DNA of 56,708 nt, from contig NZ_CABVPX010000045.1 in NCBI RefSeq assembly GCF_902499125.1, positions 1 through 56,708 of the forward strand. The letters run 5' to 3'. Source of the DNA: Burkholderia arboris (GTDB lineage Bacteria > Pseudomonadota > Gammaproteobacteria > Burkholderiales > Burkholderiaceae). Of this stretch, positions 34,790 to 44,227 are shown in pieces. The position numbers and the translations under genes were made by a program. A model generated the notes under the pieces. The model saw only the letters and a list, made by a program, of their open reading frames with translations, made no database searches and was not told where the DNA came from. Numbering within the stretch: position 1 is the first letter of the stretch; each line of letters opens with the position of its first letter.

Positions 34790-35070
34790 GCGCGCTGGAT
34801 CCGGAACCGCGCCGCATTGACCACGCTCGTGGCGTATCGGCAGGCAAGCGGGAGCGGGGCGACCGGTGTTCGACGACCCCGCGCTTCGTCGACATCAAGA
34901 CGCCGAGTCTGCATGCGGCGTCAGGATCTCCGGCGATCGGTACCGGCGTCGATCGCGAGGCATGGCTCGAAGGCGCATACAACCATGCAGGATCGCTTCC
35001 CGTACCCAACGGACGCGTCGATCGAGGGCTTGCCGAAACGGTGAAGATCGATGAGTGGTCGGGCGATCGG
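34790..35070 (+). pseudogene. Possible remnant of a right-handed beta-helix protein
   Basis: In one frame PRFVDIKTPSLHAASGSPAIGTG (from about 34879) has the closing pattern of pectate-lyase-like parallel beta-helix proteins (xDPxFVD...LxxxSPAIxxG). The matching upstream piece LTTLVAYRQASG lies in a different frame at about 34817. This fits a frameshifted, 5'-truncated remnant. Neither piece alone is convincing as a protein, so the call is tentative. Confidence 0.33.
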
Positions 35071-35167
35071 GCGATCCACATGATCGGACCCATTCCGTGG
35101 TTCCGTACAAGCATCGACGCGCGCCTCTCGACTCTTCGCGCGGCGACACAGGCATTCTGGAGACGTC

Positions 35168-36316
35168 ATGACGAACATCGCAAAATCCGGCGGATTCAAG
35201 CCACCGGTTACGAGTGAATCGGGATCCGATGAGCGCTGCATTCAAAAGACACGTCAACAGCCGCAGGATGCCGAGCATTCTGCCCGGCATCCCACGCTAT
35301 CGATACTGCCTCGCAAACCGGAGGCGGGCACCCGGGCCGGCGACGACGGCATTGCCACGCTACCGCGCATCAGCTCCCTGCGGTTCGCACAACCGGAGCG
35401 AGAGCTGGATCCCGTCCTGACCTACGACCGCACGCCACCGCCGGAAGACCAGCCGGGTAGCGCGGAACATTTCCGGTACTTCCGGACCACCAGCGACTTG
35501 AGCGCCCTTCCGGCGCACTTCAATCGGGAAGGACTTGACGACTTGCGACTATCGGGAAGCGAGACGATCTCGACGACCGGGCAGGTTGAACGTATCGCGC
35601 GATCCGCGAACATTCAGAATCGGGATCAATTGCATATCGTCGATGTCCGCCAGGAATCACACGTCGTAGCCGGCCGCTACGCACTGACGTTGCGCGGCCT
35701 GAAAGACTGGGCCAACGTCGGCCTTTCGCACGAGGAAGCGTTGCAGCGCGAAGCCGACTGGATCGGCGACCTTCGTCGAAGCGAGCATCTGACGATCCAT
35801 AGCGCGGAAGACATGAAGTCGGGCGTCAGGCCGATGAGGTCGGTCACGCTCCATCGTCCGGAGATCGTCAGCGAGCAGGCGCTCGTCGAACGCACCGGGG
35901 CAAACTATGCCCGTCTGACGGTCACCGACCACCTGCGGCCGGGCAACGATGCCGTCGACCGGTTCGTCGATATCGTCCGTCAGATGCCATCCGGCGCAGC
36001 ATTGCATGTGCATTGCAAGGGTGGCAGAGGGCGCACGACCACGTTCATGGCGATCTATGACATGTTGCGCAACGCTCGACGGGTGTCGGCAGACGGCATC
36101 ATCGACCGGCAAGGGGAGCTGGGTCACTATCAATTGAGAAAGATCGATGGGCAGAACGCCGTCTTTCGACAGGATCGATTGTCGTTCCTCTATGCGTTCC
36201 ATGAGTACGCGAGACAAAACCCGGACGGACAGCCGCAAACCTGGAGCGCATGGCTCGCGTCGCGTCCGGGCGCCGGCGCCAGAGCTACCGATGGCGTGCC
36301 GGCTGCCAGGGATTGA
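35168..36316 (+). CDS. PTP-like phytase, candidate type III effector
   Basis: 382 residues from ATG 35168, with GGAG 7 bp upstream. The first 100 residues are polar, Ser/Pro/Gln-rich and likely unstructured, as in type III secretion signals, and there is no Sec signal. The rest is a PTP-like inositol-polyphosphate phosphatase: VDVRQESH (about 159-165), the acid loop TVTDHLRP with Asp254, and the P-loop HCKGGRGRT with Cys283 and Arg289 (CX5R). Xanthomonas XopH is a known effector with this fold. The gene lies between two Hrp-regulated genes, though its own promoter is not clear. Confidence 0.85.
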   Translation: MTNIAKSGGFKPPVTSESGSDERCIQKTRQQPQDAEHSARHPTLSILPRKPEAGTRAGDDGIATLPRISSLRFAQPERELDPVLTYDRTPPPEDQPGSAEHFRYFRTTSDLSALPAHFNREGLDDLRLSGSETISTTGQVERIARSANIQNRDQLHIVDVRQESHVVAGRYALTLRGLKDWANVGLSHEEALQREADWIGDLRRSEHLTIHSAEDMKSGVRPMRSVTLHRPEIVSEQALVERTGANYARLTVTDHLRPGNDAVDRFVDIVRQMPSGAALHVHCKGGRGRTTTFMAIYDMLRNARRVSADGIIDRQGELGHYQLRKIDGQNAVFRQDRLSFLYAFHEYARQNPDGQPQTWSAWLASRPGAGARATDGVPAARD

Positions 36317-36573
36317 TCGCCGCGGCATGGTCAGGTAATCGGCGGCACGTCGAGAGAGACAGTGGAATCGTGACTGTCGATGCCCTCCACCTCGCGATGG
36401 ACTGACATGCCCTGGGGCAAGGCAGACAGGCGCGGGTCGACGCAACGCAAGCCAGATCGGCAAAACGGGGCGTCGCCGCGCTGAACCGTGCAGGTCCGGC
36501 CCCGTCCGTTCCATTCCGGACAACGCCACGCGCCGCGTCGACGCGCCACATTGCCCGAGCGACCGGCCTCCGC

Positions 36574-36634
36574 TTCGCCACGGCGCACGCTGCTTCGCGT
36601 TCACCCGCCACCCACGGCAGCGGGAACCTACGAT
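36574..36634 (+). promoter_or_regulatory. Perfect PIP/hrpII box promoter of the 1265-residue effector
   Basis: TTCGC (36574-36578), 15 bp, TTCGC (36594-36598). A TACGAT -10 element (36629-36634) starts 31 bp after the second TTCG and fits the YANNRT form seen at HrpB promoters. The gene starts at 36711, leaving a 70-bp leader with GGAG at 36700-36703. All parts are in register. Confidence 0.88.
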
Positions 36635-36710
36635 GTGTCATCAAGCAGTCATACATGGCGCCGGCGAGCGGTGTTGTGCCGGTTCCCCGCCTTGCCGCTG
36701 GAGCACAAAG

Positions 36711-39700
36711 ATGAAGCTAACGAGCATGATGGCGCGGATCAGGCGTACCGATGCCGACGAGGGGCACGGGGTGCCGCAGCGGTTACAGGAGGCCGGGCAA
36801 CGCGCTCAAGCCAGCACGTCGATTCCGGGGGCGCTGCGCAATCTCGTCGACACGGCGACGGCACGCAGGCAGGCCGCCGCCGCGCGCGGCATGAGCGACG
36901 GCGAGTTGAACGCGATGCTTGAAAATCCGGGGTTGAATGGGCGTGGCGTACGTACGGCCTATCGCGAAGCGCTCGCGCGGAACAACGCCACGAGAACGCG
37001 CGACGCAGCTCGGCAGTCCGTCGACGTGACGACGGCGGAAAACGAGCCCGTCCACGCAATCGAACTCGAGGTGCTGGCGGCGCCCGGGACGGAAACGCCG
37101 CCGCCGGCCGTCGCACGCCCTGACGGCGCCGTCATTCATCCCGACTCCGGCGCACTCGATGCAACCCGTCTGCAGCAGACCGTGAATGCGCTCGTGGCTG
37201 CGCTGCCCGACATCCCGGCTGACATCGCGAACGGGCACCCGCGCGTCGTGGCATTGCGCAACCGTCTCGCGCAGCAACTCTCGGAGATCGGCAATGCCGC
37301 CGAAGCCACTCGCGCGCATCCGGAGCGGCAGCATCTTGCTGTCCGCGATGGTTTTGCCAGGGCGGCGGACACGTCGCGCAAGCTGGCGCGTGACCTTGAC
37401 TCCAGCGCCGTGAAGCGCAATGCCGGCGACGGAGGGGCCGCGTCCGCACGCGAGTACGACCTGTTTTCGGCCCTGATGACGGAGCTGAAGCGCACCCACT
37501 TGAGCGCGGCGGCGCCGGATCTGATGGCGCATTACACCGGCCGGGAAGCCGAGCGGCTCGAACGTGTGGCGCATGGCATCGGCCAGGGCGTATCGGGCCC
37601 GAACGTGGTCACGAGTACGGGCGCGAGCCTCGGCTATTCGAACGGCATCGGCAACGTCACCGGCAGTGCCTCGGGCGGCCATACCGTGTTCTCCGATGAC
37701 GATCGCGACGTCCTCTTCTTTCCGTCGGCCGGCGCCACCGTCCAGGGCGGCGTCGGCACCGAAATATCGGGTTGGGCCGCGCGCATCAATGGCCAGGCCT
37801 CGTACTCGGGCGGCGGCACCTATTTCGAGCACGCCGACCTGAAAGACTTGCTGGCGCTGGTTGCGAACCGGGACGCGAATCGCTCGACGATCACGTCTGC
37901 CGGTCCGAATACGCGCAAGCTCGAACATGGCCGGCAGCGCATCATGGCGGCGGTGTCGCAGCTTTTCGGTCGCAACTACGTGTCCGAACCCGGTCGGCCG
38001 TACTTCCTGGCGGATAAAAAACTCGAAAAGGGCTTCAACGGCGTGAAGCTCGCGCTTCTCGCGACGGAGCTCGACGAGGCACTGCACCGCAATGACGACG
38101 CACCGCGATTCGACGAGATCATCCAGGCCGCCTATCCGGCTGTCGGCGACGTCGTGCGGCAGCGCGTTGCAGACCGCGAGCGGCTTCCCCTTGCCACCCG
38201 CAGGGACGTGCCGGTTTCCGTTGCGTACGCGGACCGGGCGGTGGCGTTTCGCAACGCGACGCTCGGCGTCGACGCGCGCCTGGGCCGGTCGACGGGCGAC
38301 AGCGAGAATATCGGCGCAAAGGGTGCTTTCGATTTGCTTGCGCGCGGCGAACTGATGCAGTTCTTCGTTGAATCGGCCAGCGCACCGCACCAGATTCTCG
38401 ACCTGTCGCATTACAAAGACCTGAAGGCGACGCTTGCCGTGCACCGGCAGCTCGACGCGCTGTGCAGCGACGTCCCGCCGGCAGCACTCGAGCTGTACGG
38501 GATGACGCGCGAGCGGCTGCAAGGCGAGCACGGTACGGACCCGCTACCGGCTGCCCTGGCTCACGACGAGGCGCTCTACGGCGATGAGGCGTCGATTCCG
38601 TCGCAATTCCACGACGTGATCCGTCACCCGACCGCCGCGCACCTCGAGCGCGCCGGTGCCGAGGCAGAAGCGCTGCAGCAGCTCTATCTGACCTTTATCG
38701 AGGACGCCGCGACGGTGCTGGCACGTGGCGACCGCTTTCTGCCGCGCGCCGCGACCGAGCGGCTCGAAGCGGAGCGCGGCCACGCATTTGCACGGATCAA
38801 CGACGAGATCTGGCACGGCCGCTATCCCGAGGCGGACGCGCTTGCCCATCCGGACACATTCGTGTCCGCGAGCTACGCGAGCATCAGCCTGGCGTTGGGC
38901 GCGGTGGGGACGCATATCGGGATCGCAAAGGAACGCCTGTCGCTGGACGCCAGCGAGAACAACCGGGCCGCGGTCACGCGGGCGGACGGCAGCTATGCCC
39001 GGACCCGGGAGCTGCTGGACAATGTTTATCTGCCGATGAAGCACTACGACGTGCAGAAGAACGGCCCGCTCGAGGAACAGGGGAAGTGGCAACGCTGGCA
39101 TGGGGTGGTGCGCGGTACCGCGGCGGGCGGCGCGACGATCAACGCGATGGGGGCGCTGCTCGGTCACTGGAACAAGTCCCTCGGTCCAGTCGACGTCACC
39201 AACGAAACGGGCAGCTTGACCCTGAGTGCGGAAGCGAAATTCCTCTATGCGGACCATCAGATCAATCCGATCCGGGCCGGCAAGTTCTGGCAGATCACGC
39301 TCACGGCGAACGGCGGCAAGCCGCTGGCCGGCGCGGCGCTCGGGATGGCGGTGCGAAAGGCGCTCAACCAGCTGAATGAAGCGCTCGCAACGGACGAACC
39401 GAAAGTCGACAGCGCCGAGATCGCACGCCAGATGCAAGGGCTCGTGTTCGACGCGTCGGAAGGCAGCACGATCGTGATGAAGTTCCGGCAGCCGCCGGAG
39501 TTGAGTGCGAAGTCGACCCATTTGCAGTACGTGCGCGTGCTCCACAACCAGAATGCCGGCTTGAATGAATCGTTGACCATACCGACCCCCGCTGGCCTGT
39601 TCACGCCGGGTATTTCGCATGCCGATTCATCACAGGGATTCGTCGGCGAGATCATGGGCTCGGATCTCAGCTATCTGATCCTTCAGCACCCGAGACTCGC

Positions 39701-40508
39701 CGCCGTGCTCGACCATCCGGATGCAGCGACACCCGAGGGATTGAAGGCGCGCTTCGATGCGAATCCACGGGTACGAAACGGCTACTTCGCCACGCCGTCG
39801 ACCGTCGTGGATACGATCGAACGCTACGCGGTCTTTCTCGACGCGAAGGCGCAGGCGACGCGCCACGGCACGCGCATCGAGGACGCGCCGAAGGTGAACG
39901 AGTTCTTCCGCATGCTCGCGTCGGAGCCGTTCAGCCGCGTGGCAGACCATGCACGGCGGACGCAGCTGAATGCGCCTGGCGCGGCGGCGAACGGGGGGTG
40001 GCCGTCTCCTGATTCGGACGCGTCGTGGGCGGACGACGTGGATCTGACCGGCATCGACCTTGCGGCGGCGAGGGCGCGCCTCGCCGCGGCGGGGTCAATC
40101 GATGAACGCACGACCTATCTGTGCGGAGAAGGGCGGCCGCTCCTCGATGCGTACGCGAAGATCGTCGGCAACATGCGCGAGATCAATGCGGGCACGCTGT
40201 TCCACGCCGAGCCACGCCCCCACGGATTCCGCACCGTGTTGCGCGATACGATCAAGCCGCTGCGCGAGAGCGCCGCGATTCGGACGGCGCCTCGTCGCGA
40301 CACGCAGCACGACGTGACCGACCCGCCACCCGCACGGTTGCCCCCCGTCGACGATACGGCGTCCGTGTCGTCGGTCGCCAGGACGGAAACGCCGGCCGGA
40401 ACGGACACGTCATCGGTGGCGCAGACGGACACCCGGGCAACGGCACGCGACGAGCCGGAGCAGTTTATCCGCGACTTCGGTTACCTGGGCGGAATCATCC
40501 GGGCCTGA
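36711..40508 (+). CDS. Large candidate type III effector, 1265 residues
   Basis: Start ATG 36711 has GGAG 7 bp upstream. In-frame codons back to 36633 would overlap the -10 region and are excluded. There is no signal peptide. The N-terminus is Arg/Ala/Gln-rich and flexible for about 140 residues. A Gly/Ser-rich beta-type segment follows (SLGYSNGIGNVTGSASGG and GATVQGGVGTEISG, about residues 310-370), then a long helical middle and a Ser/Thr/Pro-rich tail ending FGYLGGIIRA. Size and layout recall AvrE/HopR or Ralstonia Rip giants, but I see no family hallmark. The perfect PIP box is the main support. Confidence 0.8.
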   Translation: MKLTSMMARIRRTDADEGHGVPQRLQEAGQRAQASTSIPGALRNLVDTATARRQAAAARGMSDGELNAMLENPGLNGRGVRTAYREALARNNATRTRDAARQSVDVTTAENEPVHAIELEVLAAPGTETPPPAVARPDGAVIHPDSGALDATRLQQTVNALVAALPDIPADIANGHPRVVALRNRLAQQLSEIGNAAEATRAHPERQHLAVRDGFARAADTSRKLARDLDSSAVKRNAGDGGAASAREYDLFSALMTELKRTHLSAAAPDLMAHYTGREAERLERVAHGIGQGVSGPNVVTSTGASLGYSNGIGNVTGSASGGHTVFSDDDRDVLFFPSAGATVQGGVGTEISGWAARINGQASYSGGGTYFEHADLKDLLALVANRDANRSTITSAGPNTRKLEHGRQRIMAAVSQLFGRNYVSEPGRPYFLADKKLEKGFNGVKLALLATELDEALHRNDDAPRFDEIIQAAYPAVGDVVRQRVADRERLPLATRRDVPVSVAYADRAVAFRNATLGVDARLGRSTGDSENIGAKGAFDLLARGELMQFFVESASAPHQILDLSHYKDLKATLAVHRQLDALCSDVPPAALELYGMTRERLQGEHGTDPLPAALAHDEALYGDEASIPSQFHDVIRHPTAAHLERAGAEAEALQQLYLTFIEDAATVLARGDRFLPRAATERLEAERGHAFARINDEIWHGRYPEADALAHPDTFVSASYASISLALGAVGTHIGIAKERLSLDASENNRAAVTRADGSYARTRELLDNVYLPMKHYDVQKNGPLEEQGKWQRWHGVVRGTAAGGATINAMGALLGHWNKSLGPVDVTNETGSLTLSAEAKFLYADHQINPIRAGKFWQITLTANGGKPLAGAALGMAVRKALNQLNEALATDEPKVDSAEIARQMQGLVFDASEGSTIVMKFRQPPELSAKSTHLQYVRVLHNQNAGLNESLTIPTPAGLFTPGISHADSSQGFVGEIMGSDLSYLILQHPRLAAVLDHPDAATPEGLKARFDANPRVRNGYFATPSTVVDTIERYAVFLDAKAQATRHGTRIEDAPKVNEFFRMLASEPFSRVADHARRTQLNAPGAAANGGWPSPDSDASWADDVDLTGIDLAAARARLAAAGSIDERTTYLCGEGRPLLDAYAKIVGNMREINAGTLFHAEPRPHGFRTVLRDTIKPLRESAAIRTAPRRDTQHDVTDPPPARLPPVDDTASVSSVARTETPAGTDTSSVAQTDTRATARDEPEQFIRDFGYLGGIIRA

Positions 40509-40634
40509 GGGACGAGCGTGGCGCATCCGGGGCTCGCTCGCGCCACGCCGGACAGGCGCGGCCAGGCGGGATCCGAGGTCGATCGAAGCGGTCAATCTGC
40601 GGACGGCATGAAGATCGACTGTCCAGACACGATT

Positions 40635-40652
40635 GGCGTTCAAGCGAACGCC
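40635..40652. terminator. Hairpin in the choS remnant copy
   Basis: GGCGTTC-AAGC-GAACGCC. The same stem with loop CAGC follows the intact cholesterol oxidase gene at 44833-44850. It was retained although the surrounding 53 bp have diverged by about a quarter. Confidence 0.5.
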
Positions 40653-40675
40653 ATCGGCAGAATTTGCGAATGTCC

Positions 40676-40809
40676 ACACCGGCGTGCGCCGCGACCGTTA
40701 CGGCATCAACCGATCCAGCAGCGGCGAGCGGAAGATCCGGTGCGGGTCGTAGCGTTCGAGCGTCGCGCGCGCCGTATCCCACGTGCTCGACGCCGGCTGC
40801 CCTTCACGA
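40676..40809 (-). pseudogene. Truncated copy of the 3' end of the cholesterol oxidase gene
   Basis: These 134 bp match 44874-45007 with a single mismatch. They encode the last 36 or so residues of the oxidase (from REGQPASS to DRLMP and the stop at 40698). Upstream of the break the sequence is unrelated. A further 53 bp beyond the stop (40623-40675) are homologous but diverged. It has no start and is not expressed as a meaningful protein. Confidence 0.93.
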
Positions 40810-40991
40810 GCCAGTTCTCCGATGCCATACCGCAATCCGTCACATTCCCGAACCGATCGGACCGGCAAGCCTGCCGCTGCAACTTTCTCTGCAGGCGTTG
40901 CCCAGCGTGTATCGAGCGACGGTGAGTGAGCCGGGCGGGACGCAGCGCCGACCAACGACGCGTCGCCACCGCCCGGAGAGAGGTGCCTAGA

Positions 40992-41411
40992 CTAGCGTGT
41001 GACTTCCGCTTCCTCCATTTTGAGTATCACCGTCCCGTCCGTTGCATTCGCAGGCATGACTGCCCGCCGCGTGCGCAGCTTCTCCTGCCCCAACTGCACT
41101 TGGAGATCCTCCATCAGAACCTCGCCGTTTGGCCGCACATTGATGGACTTTGCCGAATAGCGCGTGACGCCGCTCACTTTTGCAACGACATTCCCGCGAT
41201 ATCGAGCCGTGGACCCGTTGTAGTCGGAGTAATCGGAGCGAACCTCAACCTGGGGCGCAGCGTCTCCAGCTTGTTGGCCGCCGGCGAAAGGGGGGGCGGC
41301 GGCTTTCTGAGCGGCCCAGGCACTGCTGCCGAATGCCCCGATCAGGGCAACGGTGACGATTTTCCACACCGCAGATTGCCCTTTCGACGGAGAAAATGGT
41401 TTCAGAATCAT
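40992..41411 (-). CDS. Secreted LptA/OstA-like protein
   Basis: 139 residues from ATG 41411, with GGAG 7 bp upstream. The Sec signal peptide has a hydrophobic core (about 16-30) and a cut after SAWA. The mature part has a jellyroll-strand pattern (ARYRGNVVAKVSGVTRYSAKSINVRPNGEVLMEDLQVQLG) of the OstA/LptA N-terminal-like family. True LptA proteins are longer and sit in the lptABC operon, so this stand-alone version may bind a different amphipathic ligand. It lies within the segment flanked by the choS repeats. Confidence 0.65.
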   Translation of the reverse strand: MILKPFSPSKGQSAVWKIVTVALIGAFGSSAWAAQKAAAPPFAGGQQAGDAAPQVEVRSDYSDYNGSTARYRGNVVAKVSGVTRYSAKSINVRPNGEVLMEDLQVQLGQEKLRTRRAVMPANATDGTVILKMEEAEVTR

Positions 41412-41658
41412 GACGTGCTCCAAATAAAAGACAAGGGGATACCCAATGGCGGACCATTAAGCGTGCATTACCTGCCGCTCGCGCAATGGCAAAGAGCAGG
41501 CACGAACTTCAAAATGCGCAATCGACGGTCGATGTCCGTAGTCACAGAGGATTTGTCTCCACGCCACACCGGTGTAAAGGAGCGCATATACGTGGCTATA
41601 CGGTCAGTACGTCGACGCAGGTCATCGACGACGGACGGATCAGCGCCGGCATCCGTGA

Positions 41659-41865
41659 TCAACATGTCCAGTTATTCGACGCGAGCGCATGCAGGCCGTG
41701 ACGCGCCGTGACGAGCGACATACCGAAACGCTCGGACAGTTCGTCGACGGCGACCTTCTCGCGCTCGCGAATCAACTCGCGGATCAGACGGCGCCGCGCT
41801 TCGACAAGCAAGGGCGCGTGATCAACGGCGGACGACGGAGGCACTCTTTGATCGGGCATGGACAT
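41659..41865 (-). pseudogene. DeoR family regulator remnant
   Basis: 68 codons from ATG 41865 encode the N-terminal DeoR HTH (RRRLIRELIREREKVAVDELSERFGMS). The recognition helix then decays (LVTARHGLHAL instead of xxTIRRDLxxL) and the frame stops before any sensor domain. It lies downstream of the EamA remnant on the same strand. Confidence 0.65.
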
Positions 41866-42023
41866 TTCGGCAGGGCGGAAGGCTGAATTGATATCCAAAA
41901 CCCTGGCTGGAACCGGGCACGCGTCATGCCGAAGGGGCGAGCGGCCGACCTCCAAGGTGCACCGCATGAATGACGGTGCCGAGATGAGGCGCCAGATGCA
42001 GCGGTACAAGCACGACTTGTGCG

Positions 42024-42435
42024 TTGAAATACCAAAAGCAGTCCGAACGACTGACCGGACGTTGCGGACCCCTGGACCGAATGACTGTCGAACAGCGGCA
42101 GCGAACAGAGTGCGATTCCGATCACGCCGAGCGTGCCCGTGCGTTCGCGCGGCAGCAAAAATGACAAAGCGATCGTCAGCACCGGTGACAGCGACACGAT
42201 TGGAAACACGAGATACCGCGATCCCGATTCGTCTGCGCGGATCAACCCCATCTGTACGCCTCTGCCGACCGGAGTGCCAGAGCGCCATCCGCCCGGGCGG
42301 CATCATCGCGAGTGCCCGGGTCACGTAGATCAGCGTGTCCGGGAAACCCCGCTCGGCACGCACCCCCGTGAATGCGCGCAACGCACCCCGCAGCAGCGTC
42401 GTGATGCATGTGTGAACTGGCCAGTTGATTTGCAT
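42024..42435 (-). pseudogene. EamA/DMT transporter remnant
   Basis: The N-terminal part starts at ATG 42435 (WPVHTCITTLLRGALRAFTGV, GFPDTLIYVTRALAMMPPG), typical of EamA proteins. After a frame change and an internal deletion, the C-terminal part GLIRADESGSRYLVFPIVSLSPVLTIALSFLLPRERTG continues at 42251-42024. Only about 400 of the usual 850-900 bp remain, so it is a decayed gene. Confidence 0.7.
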
Positions 42436-42474
42436 GGTTCGCATAATTCGAAAGTGATGATATGTATCGAAATC

Positions 42475-42620
42475 TTTCGTTTTTTCGCGGAACGTGTTGC
42501 CGAGATACGAAACAATCACACAGAGGCACACAATTTCATTGCCATCAGCTTGATCGAGAGCCCGGAAATCCATGATACTTCGTTTTCTTTCGTTATTGCG
42601 GAACGTTTAAAACGAAAGAA
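42475..42620. promoter_or_regulatory. Cluster of TTTCGTT sites, DeoR-type operator remnant
   Basis: TTTCGTTTTTTCG (42475-42487), CTTCGTTTTCTTTCGTTATT (42578-42597) and AACGAAAG (from 42611) carry the (T)TTCGTTT/AACGAAA half-sites typical of DeoR repressors. They lie upstream of the EamA remnant start (42435), with the decayed DeoR gene behind it, in an AT-rich stretch. Confidence 0.5.
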
Positions 42621-43348
42621 CTCGAAGATTTAATGGGATTGCCGACCTGCGCGACATGGGCCGCTTGGCGCGGCCGGGCAGCGTCGGGGGCTATCGATGT
42701 GCGGCGGCCACACGCCGGACGGTTGACACGCAGTTCTCTTTCATGAGGAACAGCGGATGAACACTTGTCTTTTCTTTCGATTTTCTCGGTCTGCCTGGGT
42801 CGTCTGGCTTGTCGATAGGCCCTGCCGCGTCGTGTCGGCGCGCCGTGCCATTGCGGAGTGTGGCCATGACCGCGCGACGCAGGATTCCGTGGTGGTCGGC
42901 AGCCTGCCCGATCCTGGTCGACGTCGGCGGGCGCGATGCACGCGGTGAACCGCTTCGATACGAACGAGACGCTTGAATGGCTGACCGGTTCGATTCCGGC
43001 GAAATCCAAGGATGGCCCAATGCTCGATAAACGGCCGGCTCATCAGGCCGACCGCTTCGCGATTGTCGACGCCGCGCATTGCGCTTCGGGCATGCGTCGC
43101 TAATGCGCGCGGATCCTCTCGATGCCTGACCGGGGCAGGCCGCACGTCAACCGTTCGTCGTCGTGGCGTAAGGGGGGCGCCACGGCGCCCGGGGGCCTGC
43201 ATGCCACTCGCCGTTCGATCGCCGGTTCCGCAGCGCGTATCCGATTTTTAACGTGTATCACCCGAGTCATCCAGATTCACCGAGCAATCCGCGTATCCGC
43301 CAGATGGCGACCCTGCACCTTTTCAATGTCAACCCGGAGATTCACCCG
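42621..43348. other. Gene-poor spacer before the GH114 lipoprotein
   Basis: About 730 bp with no gene, tRNA or clear dyad seen. Short frames on both strands lack ribosome-binding sites. It probably carries the promoter of the gene at 43349. Confidence 0.4.
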
Positions 43349-44227
43349 ATGAAAATCGCACGTTCCCTGTCCGTTGTCGCCGTGATGCTGCTGTCCATCG
43401 CGAGTTTGCAAGGCTGTGGAGATGGCGCCTCCAGCGCCCCGTCCGCACAGGCTCTGGCGGCCCAGAGTCATGTGGCCGCTGCGGCGCCTGCGTCCGCCAG
43501 GGTCCGCTGGGTGCCGGTGGCCTCCGATACCTGGCAATGGCAACTCAGAGGCACGATCAATACTTCGTATGACGTGTCGATCTACGATATCGATCTGTTC
43601 GACGTCGATCCCGCGACCATTGCCAGTCTGAAAAATGCGGGGCGCAAGGTCGTCTGCTACTTCTCCGCCGGAAGTTCGGAGAGCTGGCGTTCCGACTTTG
43701 CAAAGTTCGAGGCATCGGACATGGGTAAAAAGATGGAAGGATGGAAACGGGAAAACTGGTTGGACATCCGCTCCGAAAATGTCCGGAAGATCATGCAGGC
43801 ACGTCTCGATCGCGCCGTGGAAAAAGGTTGCGACGGCGTGGAACCTGACAATGTCGACGGCTATGCGAACAAGACAGGATTCCCGCTGACATCCGATGAC
43901 CAATACGCTTACAACGAGTTCCTCGCGTCGGAAGCGCATCTGCGCAATCTGGCGGTCGCTCTCAAGAATGATGTCGACCAACTGAATCGACTCGAGCCGT
44001 CGTTCGATTTCGCGGTCAACGAGCAATGCAACGAACATGGCGAATGCGGGAAGTATTCGGTATTTACGTCTAAGAACAAGCCGGTTCTGAATGCGGAGTA
44101 CGCGAGTCAGTATCACACTCCGGATGGGCAGCGCACGCTTTGCGACGCCGCGAGCGCGAACAATCTGCGCACGATGGTGCTGGCGCTGGAGCTGAACGAC
44201 ACGTACCGGTTCAGTTGCGACAAATGA
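43349..44227 (+). CDS. GH114-like endo-alpha-1,4-polygalactosaminidase family lipoprotein
   Basis: 292 residues from ATG 43349. The signal peptide ends in a lipobox-like LQGC with Cys23, so the protein is probably a lipoprotein. GH114 motifs are WQWQLRGTINTSYDVSIYDIDLFDV, VVCYFSAGSSESWRSDF, WLDIRSENVRKIMQARLDRAVEKGCDGVEPDNVDGY (likely catalytic Asp/Glu), and FDFAVNEQCNEHGEC. Such enzymes act on galactosamine-rich exopolysaccharide, for example in fungal or bacterial biofilms. It lies in the repeat-flanked interval, transcribed toward choS. Confidence 0.87.
   Translation: MKIARSLSVVAVMLLSIASLQGCGDGASSAPSAQALAAQSHVAAAAPASARVRWVPVASDTWQWQLRGTINTSYDVSIYDIDLFDVDPATIASLKNAGRKVVCYFSAGSSESWRSDFAKFEASDMGKKMEGWKRENWLDIRSENVRKIMQARLDRAVEKGCDGVEPDNVDGYANKTGFPLTSDDQYAYNEFLASEAHLRNLAVALKNDVDQLNRLEPSFDFAVNEQCNEHGECGKYSVFTSKNKPVLNAEYASQYHTPDGQRTLCDAASANNLRTMVLALELNDTYRFSCDK

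Noticed and set aside
35113..35136. ATCGA-N15-TTCGC as a PIP box for the phytase gene
   Set aside because: One mismatch, and the -10 would fall on the start codon.
34435..35217. 260-codon plus-strand frame as an intact gene
   Set aside because: Only its middle resembles a protein, the matching part is in another frame, and there is no ribosome-binding site. It is kept only as a possible remnant.
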